Shown piece by piece: positions 16,493 through 23,359 of a stretch of 36,412 nt of DNA (within the stretch, counting starts at the first letter, position 1; each line of letters starts with the position of its first letter). A program made the position numbers and the translations under genes. Source of the DNA: Clostridiales bacterium (GTDB lineage Bacteria > Bacillota > Clostridia > Christensenellales > Borkfalkiaceae); NCBI GenBank assembly GCA_015055545.1, contig SVHY01000019.1, positions 1 to 36,412 of the forward strand, in the 5' to 3' direction. The notes under the pieces were generated by a model. The model saw only the letters and a list, made by a program, of their open reading frames with translations, was not told the DNA's origin and made no database searches.

Positions 16493-17746
16493 ATGGAAAC
16501 CGTTCTCACAGCCGAGCAGGAAATTGCGAAGAATTTAATATCCGAGTGGTTTTTCAATACGGATAATCAGGTGTTCGTATTGTCGGGATATGCGGGCACG
16601 GGCAAGACGTTTTTGATTGATTATATCGTGCGTGAAGTATTGCACTTGCGCGCGGGCGAGAACGCGGTGTTTATCTCGCCTACGGGCAAAGCGGCGGCAA
16701 ACCTTGTAAAGAACGGTACGGCGGCGGGCACGGTACACAGCTTAATTTATATGCGCGACGAAGACGATTTTGAAGTGGACGAGGACGGGGAAATCGTACA
16801 AGCGCGGGAATTGCGGTTTATCAAGCGTGAGAAGTTGGATGAAAAAATTAAGTTGATTGTCGTAGACGAAGCGTCGATGATAAACGAGAGTATGCTTATC
16901 GATATTTTATCGTTTGGGCGAAAGTGTTTATTTGCAGGCGACGGCGCACAGTTGCCGCCCGTAAACGGCGTATGTCCGCTTATGGAAAATCCGCATTATA
17001 CGCTCACGCAAATCGTGCGGCAAGCGGCGGACAATCCCATTATCCAAGTCGCGACGATGGCGCGGGAGGGACGGCGGATTCCTTACGGTAATTACGGCGA
17101 CAGCGTTTGCGTGATAGCCAAAAGCGCGTTAAAAGCGGTGGATAGGAAACGGCTGTTTTTGAAAGCTGATCAAATCATTTGCGGTCGGAACAAAACGCGA
17201 ACGGAGATTAATAGAGAAATGCGCGCGTACAAGGGAATTGCGCCCGACTGCAAGCTGCCCACGGACGGGGAGAAAGTGATATGTACGCTCAACGACTGGG
17301 AAAAACCGCTGGATAAGGACGGGAAATTCTTTTTGGTAAACGGCGTTATCGGCACGGCTCGAAACTTACAGGAAGGCTTTGACGATTTGGCGAAAATGGA
17401 ATTTCAAGCGGATTTTGCAAGCGAGAGTATTACCGTTCCTTTGGATACGGGTATATTCACGAAGGGCGAATACAAGCATTTATACGGCGACCGCGCGGTA
17501 ACACTCTCTAACGGTTCGGTGGTGCACGAAGGGGATTTTGCGCTACTACACAAACTTCGGGCGGTTAAGGAGGAACCTATTTGCCGTTTTGAATTTGCCT
17601 ACGCGGTAACGTGTCATAAGGCGCAAGGTTCGGAATTTTCTTTCGTCGTCGTGTTTGACGAAAGCTGGGCGTTCGGGGAAGAGAAAAACAGGTGGTTGTA
17701 TACGGCAATCACGAGAGCAAAAGACAAATTATTGATTATAAGGTAA
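16493..17746 (+). CDS. RecD-like superfamily 1 DNA helicase / AAA ATPase
   Basis: A 417-residue ATP-dependent helicase-type protein. Walker A is GYAGTGKTFL (about residues 33-42), Walker B is LIVVDEASMI, and motif III is LFAGDGAQLPPVNG. The C-terminal UvrD-like part has FAYAVTCHKAQGSEF and WLYTAITRAKDKLLI. It lacks the long N-terminal domains of RecD2, so it matches the short RecD-like or phage Dda-like type. Host bacteria and phages both carry such genes. A role in replication restart or repair is likely but unproven. It ends seven bases before the next gene, so the two are probably co-transcribed. Confidence 0.9.
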   Translation: METVLTAEQEIAKNLISEWFFNTDNQVFVLSGYAGTGKTFLIDYIVREVLHLRAGENAVFISPTGKAAANLVKNGTAAGTVHSLIYMRDEDDFEVDEDGEIVQARELRFIKREKLDEKIKLIVVDEASMINESMLIDILSFGRKCLFAGDGAQLPPVNGVCPLMENPHYTLTQIVRQAADNPIIQVATMAREGRRIPYGNYGDSVCVIAKSALKAVDRKRLFLKADQIICGRNKTRTEINREMRAYKGIAPDCKLPTDGEKVICTLNDWEKPLDKDGKFFLVNGVIGTARNLQEGFDDLAKMEFQADFASESITVPLDTGIFTKGEYKHLYGDRAVTLSNGSVVHEGDFALLHKLRAVKEEPICRFEFAYAVTCHKAQGSEFSFVVVFDESWAFGEEKNRWLYTAITRAKDKLLIIR

Positions 17747-17753
17747 ACGGGTT

Positions 17754-18593
17754 ATGGCGAAAGCGTTGGAATTTTATCAAGAAGTAGAACGTTCGATGAT
17801 TACGACTTATCGAAAAGAGTTGTGGTCGCCTTTCGTTTTGGCTGTAAAAAAATACCGCTTAATAAACGCGGGCGATAAAATCGCCGTTTGCATTTCGGGC
17901 GGCAAGGACAGTATGTTGCTTGCGAAACTTATGCAGCAGTTGCAAAAGCATAGTGAAACGCCGTTTGAACTGGTGTTTTTGGTAATGGACCCCGGATATA
18001 ACGTCGAGAACAGGCGGAAGATAGAAGAAAATGCGAAAAAGCTGAACGTGCCGATTACGGTGTTTGAAAGCGACGTTTTCGCGGCGGCAGACGCGGCGGC
18101 GGGAGAAAACCCGTGCTATTTGTGCGCGCGTATGCGCCGTGGGCATTTATACGCAAAAGCCAAAGAATTAGGTTGCAATAAAATCGCGCTTGGCCACCAC
18201 AAAAGCGACGTTATTGAAACGACGGTGATGGGTATGCTGTACGGCGGGCAGTTGCAGGGCATGTTGCCGCGGATCAAGAGCACGAATTTCGAGGGTATGG
18301 AGCTTATCCGTCCTTTATATTGCGTGTTGGAACGGGATATCGTGCGCTGGCAAAAAGCTTTCGGTTTAGATTTTATCGCGTGCGCGTGCCGTTTTACGCA
18401 AAAGACGGTGGGCGGCGACGACGATACGTTTTCGGCTCGGAAGAAAGTGAAAGCGTTGATTGAAGATTTGCGCGCGGAAAATCCGAACGTGGAAAACAAT
18501 ATATTCCAAAGCATACATAACGTGCAACTTGATACGCTCGCGGAATATAAAACGGAGGGCGTGAAAAAATCGTTTTTGGAAAAATTCGATTAA
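17754..18593 (+). CDS. TtcA-family tRNA thiolation-like PP-loop ATPase
   Basis: A 279-residue enzyme of the adenine nucleotide alpha-hydrolase family. The PP-loop is ISGGKDSMLLAKL (about residue 49). The paired cysteines in PCYLCARMRRG (about residue 121) match the iron-sulfur ligands of TtcA, and a further CAC lies near residue 207. IALGHHKSDVIETT is the conserved C-terminal part of the nucleotide domain. TtcA adds sulfur to cytidine 32 of tRNA, while close paralogues in Clostridia have other or unknown tRNA targets, so I leave the symbol empty. The short tail after the CAC differs from Escherichia coli TtcA. Confidence 0.88.
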   Translation: MAKALEFYQEVERSMITTYRKELWSPFVLAVKKYRLINAGDKIAVCISGGKDSMLLAKLMQQLQKHSETPFELVFLVMDPGYNVENRRKIEENAKKLNVPITVFESDVFAAADAAAGENPCYLCARMRRGHLYAKAKELGCNKIALGHHKSDVIETTVMGMLYGGQLQGMLPRIKSTNFEGMELIRPLYCVLERDIVRWQKAFGLDFIACACRFTQKTVGGDDDTFSARKKVKALIEDLRAENPNVENNIFQSIHNVQLDTLAEYKTEGVKKSFLEKFD

Positions 18594-18630
18594 AGGTTAT
18601 AAACTGTTTGGTTAGCGCATAAAATACCGT

Positions 18631-18888
18631 ATGCAAGAAATGAACGTGAAACATACGGTTTTGATTGAACAACGGAAAAATATCACCGTGAGCGGTGTGG
18701 AAAGCGTCGTGGCGTTTTCGGAAGTGAAGATAACCTTAGCCTTGATAGGCGGCGAGAAAATGTACGTGGCAGGTTCGGGTTTGAAAATCACCGCGTTTTC
18801 TAAATCGAGCGGCGCGTTTACCGCGGAGGGGAGCGTTACGGGCGTTTCGTACGGCGGCAAGAGCTTTGCGGCGCGGTTGTTTAAATAA
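18631..18888 (+). CDS. yabP: Sporulation protein YabP
   Basis: An 85-residue protein of the YabP/YqfC family. The typical core is HTVLIEQRKNITVSGVESV, then a beta-rich domain ending VTGVSYGG. In Bacillus, yabP is expressed in the mother cell and works in spore envelope assembly. The start could be 18631 or the ATG at 18640 (MNVKHTV); neither has a strong ribosome site and I keep the longer form. It leads the conserved order yabP, yabQ, divIC seen in spore-formers, which suggests the organism, or its ancestors, form endospores. Confidence 0.88.
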   Translation: MQEMNVKHTVLIEQRKNITVSGVESVVAFSEVKITLALIGGEKMYVAGSGLKITAFSKSSGAFTAEGSVTGVSYGGKSFAARLFK

Positions 18889-18896
18889 CGCCCAGT

Positions 18897-19280
18897 ATGG
18901 ATACGGGCAATCAGTTTTCCGTCTTTGCGCTATGTATAGCCGTTGGGGTTTGTTTAGGGCTGTTATACGAACCGTTCGGGTTGTTGCGCGTGGCGCTCGG
19001 TTGTAGAGCTGGCAAAAACAAAACGCTTGCGGCGGTGCTGGATATTTCGTTTTCTTTGCTTGCGGCGGTCGTTTGCATAAGCGGGGCGTATCTTTGTAAA
19101 TTCCCGTCCTTTCGAGTGTATACTTGGCTGGGCTACGCCGTCGGTGGGATAATATATTTAAAAACTTTGCACAAAATCATTGCCTTTTTGGAAAATTTGT
19201 GTTATAATAAGATAACAAAAAGGCTACAAAAGGCAAAATCCAAGAAGAAACTCTTGAAAAAAGAGGGAGAGAAAGTATGA
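18897..19280 (+). CDS. yabQ: Sporulation membrane protein YabQ
   Basis: A 127-residue polytopic membrane protein of the YabQ family, with helices at about residues 8-28, 44-66 and 74-95. The characteristic LGLLYEPFGLLRVALG follows the first helix. The C-terminal tail is very basic (KRLQKAKSKKKLLKKEG). In Bacillus it is needed for spore cortex formation, in the mother-cell compartment. It follows yabP by eight bases and overlaps the next start by four bases, so it is translationally coupled to the divIC-like gene. Confidence 0.88.
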   Translation: MDTGNQFSVFALCIAVGVCLGLLYEPFGLLRVALGCRAGKNKTLAAVLDISFSLLAAVVCISGAYLCKFPSFRVYTWLGYAVGGIIYLKTLHKIIAFLENLCYNKITKRLQKAKSKKKLLKKEGEKV

Positions 19281-19534
19281 CGCAAGATAAAATGAGAAGA
19301 GTAATAACGGCAGTCGCCGTGGCTTGTACGGCGCTACTCGTGTTTTTGCTTGCCTTTTTGACGTATCAATGGATAACGATCGGCGTTCAAAACAACCGCA
19401 AGGAAGAATTGCAGGCAGACGTGGACGCTTGGGCAGAACAAAACGCGGATTTGGAAGAAGATTTACAGTATTATTCTTCCGATTACTACAAATGGTTAGA
19501 AGCGGTGCAACGCTATGATTTGCAAGGAAAATAA
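19277..19534 (+). CDS. divIC: DivIC/FtsB-type septum formation protein
   Basis: An 85-residue bitopic protein. A short basic N-terminus precedes a single transmembrane helix (about residues 12-32). A predicted coiled coil then runs NNRKEELQADVDAWAEQNAD to the C-terminus, ending VQRYDLQGK. This matches the shape and gene position of DivIC, the extracytoplasmic division protein that pairs with FtsL. The sequence is divergent, so the assignment rests on size, topology and synteny with yabP and yabQ. ATG overlaps the yabQ stop (ATGA) and its own stop shares a base with the ppx start (TAATG). Confidence 0.82.
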   Translation: MTQDKMRRVITAVAVACTALLVFLLAFLTYQWITIGVQNNRKEELQADVDAWAEQNADLEEDLQYYSSDYYKWLEAVQRYDLQGK

Positions 19535-20400
19535 TGGATAGATTTGCCGTACTCGATATAGGTTCTAATTCCGTTCGCCTGATGTTCGTGGCGGACGGAA
19601 AAGTTTTATATAAACGCTTACAAACCACCCGCCTTGGCGAAGGAATTGCAACGGCACCGTTTTTAAAAACGGAAGCTATCGAACGCACGGCGCGTGCCGT
19701 TGCCGAATTTCACGCCTTGGCGACAAAGCAAGGCGCAGAGCAGACGTTTGTCTTTGCTACCGCCGCCGTACGGAGTGCAAAAAACGGCGATACGTTCGTT
19801 TCGCGCGTAAAAGAGCTTTGCGGCTTGATTGTGGACATCGTGGACGGGGAACGGGAAGCGCGTTTGGGGCTTTTGGGTGCGCTCAAAAACCAAGACGGTG
19901 CGGTTATTGACGTGGGTGGTGCAAGCACCGAACTCGTCGTGCGCACGGGCGGTGAAATCGTGTATAAAAAGAGCGTGGATATCGGCGTAGTGCGGTTGAA
20001 AGACAAATGCGGACGGGATAAAAACGCGCTCCTTCAAGAAACGGCGGCGCGCGTAACGGAATATGGCGCAACGCCTAAAATTTGTGAAGTATATGCAATC
20101 GGCGGGACGGCAACGACGCTTGCGGCGGTAAAGCTTGGCTTACAAGAATATTCTTCGGAAAAAATCACGGGCACGGAAATTTCTGCGCAAGAAATGCAAG
20201 CGTGGGCGGACAAGCTACTTTTAACGCCCGTGGAAGAAATTGCGAAAATGCCCTGTATTCCTACGGGTAGAGCGGACGTTTTGGCGGGCGGCGCGTTATG
20301 GCTTGCCGTGATGATGAAAACGCTCGGGATTAAAAAATGTATCGTCAGCGATTGCGATAACTTGGAAGGTTATGCAATCGAAAGGGGATTAATGAAATGA
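19534..20400 (+). CDS. ppx: Exopolyphosphatase, Ppx/GppA family
   Basis: A 288-residue phosphatase of the ASKHA superfamily. Motifs are the first phosphate loop VLDIGSNSVRLM, the second loop VIDVGGASTELV (about residue 125) and YAIGGTATTLA near residue 190. It contains only the two ribonuclease-H-like lobes and lacks the HD and C-terminal domains of long Ppx proteins. Members hydrolyse polyphosphate or pppGpp. Its place right after yabP-yabQ-divIC is common in Clostridia. The stop overlaps the next start (ATGA). Confidence 0.93.
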   Translation: MDRFAVLDIGSNSVRLMFVADGKVLYKRLQTTRLGEGIATAPFLKTEAIERTARAVAEFHALATKQGAEQTFVFATAAVRSAKNGDTFVSRVKELCGLIVDIVDGEREARLGLLGALKNQDGAVIDVGGASTELVVRTGGEIVYKKSVDIGVVRLKDKCGRDKNALLQETAARVTEYGATPKICEVYAIGGTATTLAAVKLGLQEYSSEKITGTEISAQEMQAWADKLLLTPVEEIAKMPCIPTGRADVLAGGALWLAVMMKTLGIKKCIVSDCDNLEGYAIERGLMK

Positions 20401-21464
20401 ATACGCGGTTGTCCAAACTGTATGCGGCGGTTTGCACCTTGCTCCTTACGGCAGGGTTGTTTACCGTATTCTTTTTCGCGTGGACTGTGGGTTTGGACGA
20501 CATGATAGAATGTATCGGCGGCGTAGTGGCAAGCTTGGCAATAGCACCTCTTTTCCACGAGCTTGGGCATATAACGTTTGCCAAAGCAGGGAATATGCAA
20601 ATCGTGTACGCGAAATTTTTCTGCTTTAAGCTGGTGGAAAAGAACGGAAAGCTGCGTTACGGCTTTGCTTCACCCTTTGCGCACGATCAAACGCAGGTTG
20701 TGCCCAAGACGGGCGGGAACATGCTTTCGCGCGCGAAGAAATACACGATAGGCGGGCTGGTATTTAGCGGCGTGTTGTTGCTTATCATAACGGCGGGAGC
20801 TGTCGTTTGCGCGTGTGTGGGCGCGCCGAGCTTTGAACTTCTTGGCTCTTTGCCGTATATTGCGTATTTGTTTTTACTCAACGCTGTGCCTGCGTATTAC
20901 GCAAGTGGGAAAACGGACGCGGCGGTGTATATCGGTTTGAAAAAGGGGTATGCTCAAGAGAAGAACATGCTTGCCGCCATGGAAATCCAAGGCAGACTGT
21001 ATGCGGGCGAAAGCTTTGGCGAGATAGACGAAGAACTGTATACTTCCGCGCCGCAGCTTTGCGAGGACGAACCGTTGTACGCGGTTATGCTCGATTTGAA
21101 GTACCGTTATTATTTAGAAAAAGAACGCTTTGACGACGCGGCGGACGCGTTGAACCGTTTGGTGAAAAACCAAGCGTATTTATCCGCGGAAGAAACGGAA
21201 AAAATCGCCGCGGAGCTAGTGTATATGCACGCGATAAACGGCGATATCGAAAGCGCGGAAAAGAGCGCGAACTATTGCAAGGATTTTTTAAGCGGCGACA
21301 GCGCACAGGCAAAGCGCGCGTTGGCGGCGGTTTCCGCGGCGGTTGGAAAAACGGAAGAAGCGGAAATCTTGATAAACCAAGCGCACGTTGCACTGCAAAA
21401 CGAGCGTATAAAAGGCGTAGCGAAAGGAGAAGAAATTTTGCTTTCACGGATAATGGCTGTATAA
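20397..21464 (+). CDS. M50-like membrane zinc protease with helical C-terminal domain
   Basis: A 355-residue protein with two N-terminal helices. The second carries HELGH (about residues 60-64), the zinc and catalytic motif of intramembrane site-2 type proteases. Two more helices lie near residues 115-165. NAVPAYYASGKTDAAVY (about residue 165) takes the place of the usual NxxPxxxxDG third-ligand motif, and the aspartate of KTD could be the third zinc ligand. The remaining 170 residues are soluble and helical with TPR-like pairs. It overlaps ppx by four bases, so it is co-translated with the division and sporulation genes. A role in regulated proteolysis, for example SpoIVFB-like, is possible but not shown. 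Confidence 0.8.
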   Translation: MNTRLSKLYAAVCTLLLTAGLFTVFFFAWTVGLDDMIECIGGVVASLAIAPLFHELGHITFAKAGNMQIVYAKFFCFKLVEKNGKLRYGFASPFAHDQTQVVPKTGGNMLSRAKKYTIGGLVFSGVLLLIITAGAVVCACVGAPSFELLGSLPYIAYLFLLNAVPAYYASGKTDAAVYIGLKKGYAQEKNMLAAMEIQGRLYAGESFGEIDEELYTSAPQLCEDEPLYAVMLDLKYRYYLEKERFDDAADALNRLVKNQAYLSAEETEKIAAELVYMHAINGDIESAEKSANYCKDFLSGDSAQAKRALAAVSAAVGKTEEAEILINQAHVALQNERIKGVAKGEEILLSRIMAV

Positions 21465-21519
21465 GAACCGTTTGCGATGGATATACATAAAGAAGAAATT
21501 CACGCTTGGAAAGGTGATT

Positions 21520-23037
21520 ATGGAAAACAAAGACTATAAAAAAGGTAAACGCAAAGCGGGCGTACTTATGCCCGTTTCTTCATTGCCCTCGCCCTTTGGA
21601 ATCGGCACGCTCGGCGCGGGCGCATACGCGTTCGTAGACTGGCTGGAAAGCGCGGGTATGAAAATTTGGCAGGTGTTGCCGCTATTGCCTACGGGCTACG
21701 GCGATAGTCCTTATCAATCGTTTGCTGCCGATGCGCTCAATTATTATTTTATCGATTTTGATTTATTACAACAGGACGGGCTGTTGGAGATATCCGATTA
21801 CGAAAACGTCTGTTTTGCAGACGACGATCGGCGGGTGGATTACGGCAGACAGTTTGCGTATAAAACGGAAATTTTGAAAAAGGCGTACGCGCGCTTTGAT
21901 AAGACGGACGGGGCTTGGCAAACGTTTGTAAAGGCGGGCAAGTACGCCGATTACGCGCTGTTTATGTCCTTGAAAGTGCATTTTTCCTACGCGCCTTGGG
22001 AAGATTGGGACGAGCCTTTGAAAAATCGCGACGAACGCGCATTAAAAGCGTACGAATCGGAACACGCCGACGAAATAGAGTTTTGGCAGTTTACGCAATA
22101 TATTTTCTTAAAACAATGGAACGCACTCCACGACTACGCGCGTAAAAAGGGAGTGGAAATCATGGGCGACATGCCTATCTACGTTGCGTACGACAGCGTG
22201 GAAACGTGGGCGTATCGACAGGATTTGTTTATGCTCGACGAACAGGGCAATGCCGCGCTTCGTGCAGGCGTACCGCCCGATGCGTTTTCGGACGACGGAC
22301 AGTTTTGGGGGAATCCCGTTTACGATTGGGACAAGCACGCGCAAAACGGTTATCAATGGTGGTGTAAGCGTATAGATTACGCGTTTTCGCTGTTCGATAT
22401 CGTGCGAATCGACCATTTCCGCGCGTTCGACAGGTTTTACGCCGTACCCGCCACCGCGGAAACGGCACGCGAGGGGGAATGGTTGGACGGACCGAAAGAA
22501 GCGTTGTTTGCTAAGTTGGGCAAACGTGCAATCGTCGCGGAGGACTTGGGTACGATCGACGACGGCGTAAGGCGGCTGCTCAAAAATACGGGTTATCCGA
22601 ATATGAAAATTTTTGAATTCGCCTTTGACGGGAATAAGGAAAACGAATACCTGCCCGCTTTTTATAACGAAAATTGCGTAGCTTATACGGGTACGCACGA
22701 CAACGAACCCTTGCGCGCGTTCATGGAAAGTATGGACGTAAAAGAGCGCAAAGCGTTCACGGACGAGCTGGAAAATCAATGTTTGCAAGCGGACGTCGCG
22801 TATATCCGCGAAAGCATCGACGACGAATGTGAAAGCGTGATACGGCTTTTGATGTCGTCTAAGGCGGATACAGTGATCGTGCCTATGCAAGACGTGTTAT
22901 GTTTTGGCGAAGAATCGCGCTTGAACGCTCCGAGCACCGTTTCGGGCAAGAACTGGACGTTCCGCTTTACTCTTTGCGATTTCAAACGCCGCAAAGCCGC
23001 TTGGCTTAAATCCATGACGGAAGAATATAATCGATAA
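21520..23037 (+). CDS. malQ: 4-alpha-glucanotransferase (amylomaltase)
   Basis: A GH77 enzyme of 505 residues that transfers maltosyl and longer glucan units, releasing glucose. The N-terminal signature is PVSSLPSPFGIGTLG. The catalytic aspartate is in VRIDHFRAFDRFY, the acid-base glutamate in VAEDLGTID, and the third acidic residue in GTHDNEPLR. The start at 21520 follows an AAGGTGAT site (21511-21518). An ATG at 21472 would add an unlikely leader. A terminator follows. It works with the maltodextrin importer at 26.7-30.2 kb, turning imported maltodextrins into substrates for phosphorylase and glucokinase. Confidence 0.97.
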   Translation: MENKDYKKGKRKAGVLMPVSSLPSPFGIGTLGAGAYAFVDWLESAGMKIWQVLPLLPTGYGDSPYQSFAADALNYYFIDFDLLQQDGLLEISDYENVCFADDDRRVDYGRQFAYKTEILKKAYARFDKTDGAWQTFVKAGKYADYALFMSLKVHFSYAPWEDWDEPLKNRDERALKAYESEHADEIEFWQFTQYIFLKQWNALHDYARKKGVEIMGDMPIYVAYDSVETWAYRQDLFMLDEQGNAALRAGVPPDAFSDDGQFWGNPVYDWDKHAQNGYQWWCKRIDYAFSLFDIVRIDHFRAFDRFYAVPATAETAREGEWLDGPKEALFAKLGKRAIVAEDLGTIDDGVRRLLKNTGYPNMKIFEFAFDGNKENEYLPAFYNENCVAYTGTHDNEPLRAFMESMDVKERKAFTDELENQCLQADVAYIRESIDDECESVIRLLMSSKADTVIVPMQDVLCFGEESRLNAPSTVSGKNWTFRFTLCDFKRRKAAWLKSMTEEYNR

Positions 23038-23044
23038 AACGGTT

Positions 23045-23083
23045 AAAACTCGATTTATTTTCAAATCGGGTTTTATTTTTTTT
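23045..23083 (+). terminator. Intrinsic terminator of malQ
   Basis: AAAACTCGATTT (23045-23056) and AAATCGGGTTTT (23063-23074) pair with one G-U, followed by eight T at 23076-23083. The cre site of the next promoter begins directly after it. Confidence 0.87.
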
Positions 23084-23098
23084 ATGAAAACGGTTGCA
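23084..23098 (+). promoter_or_regulatory. CcpA catabolite-responsive element (cre), predicted
   Basis: ATGAAAACGGTTGCA fits the published 15-base cre consensus WTGNAANCGNWNNCW at every fixed position. It overlaps the -35 box at 23094-23099, a position where bound CcpA would block RNA polymerase. The gene it controls lies between malQ and the maltodextrin importer, which makes carbon catabolite repression plausible. The call rests on one consensus match and context only. Confidence 0.65.
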
Positions 23099-23122
23099 AA
23101 ATTTTTCGTTATATGATATACT
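23094..23122 (+). promoter_or_regulatory. SigA-type promoter of leader A2
   Basis: TTGCAA (23094-23099) and TATACT (23117-23122) have a 17-base spacer. The predicted start, about 23128, is the first base of the closing stem, as in copy A1. Confidence 0.75.
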
Positions 23123-23127
23123 AATAA

Positions 23128-23336
23128 TGCCAAACAAACTGAATATTTGCGAAATAAGGGTTTATTTTTTTCTTTAAGGGAAAATAATATTCTTTTTCAC
23201 ACACTTACAATAGAATTTGATAAGATGCAAATTCCATTTATGTAAGTGTGTTTAAACCCATTTCGCGTAAAGTTTGTTTGGCGACAATCGGAGTTTGCGT
23301 TTTATGTGCGTTGACTTTGGTTGGCGCACTTTTTTT
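23128..23336 (+). promoter_or_regulatory. Structured attenuating leader RNA, family A, copy 2
   Basis: P1 pairs GCCAAACAAACT (23129-23140) with AGTTTGTTTGGC (23271-23282) perfectly. It continues with GCGAAAT/ATTTCGC and GGGTTTA/TAAACCC. P2 pairs ACACACTTACA (23199-23209) with TGTAAGTGTGT (23241-23251). P3 is GAATTTG (23213-23219) with CAAATTC (23228-23234) around ATAAGATG. The terminator is GTGCGTT (23306-23312) with GGCGCAC (23323-23329), then seven T. CAATCGGAGTT (23285-23295) can pair along all 11 bases, with wobbles, with GACTTTGGTTG (23313-23323) as antiterminator. P2 has a sequence entirely different from copy A1 but still pairs. The AGGGGG ribosome site of the 1071-residue lipoprotein follows. 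Confidence 0.78.
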
Positions 23337-23359
23337 AATATTTTTTAGGGGGTATCACT

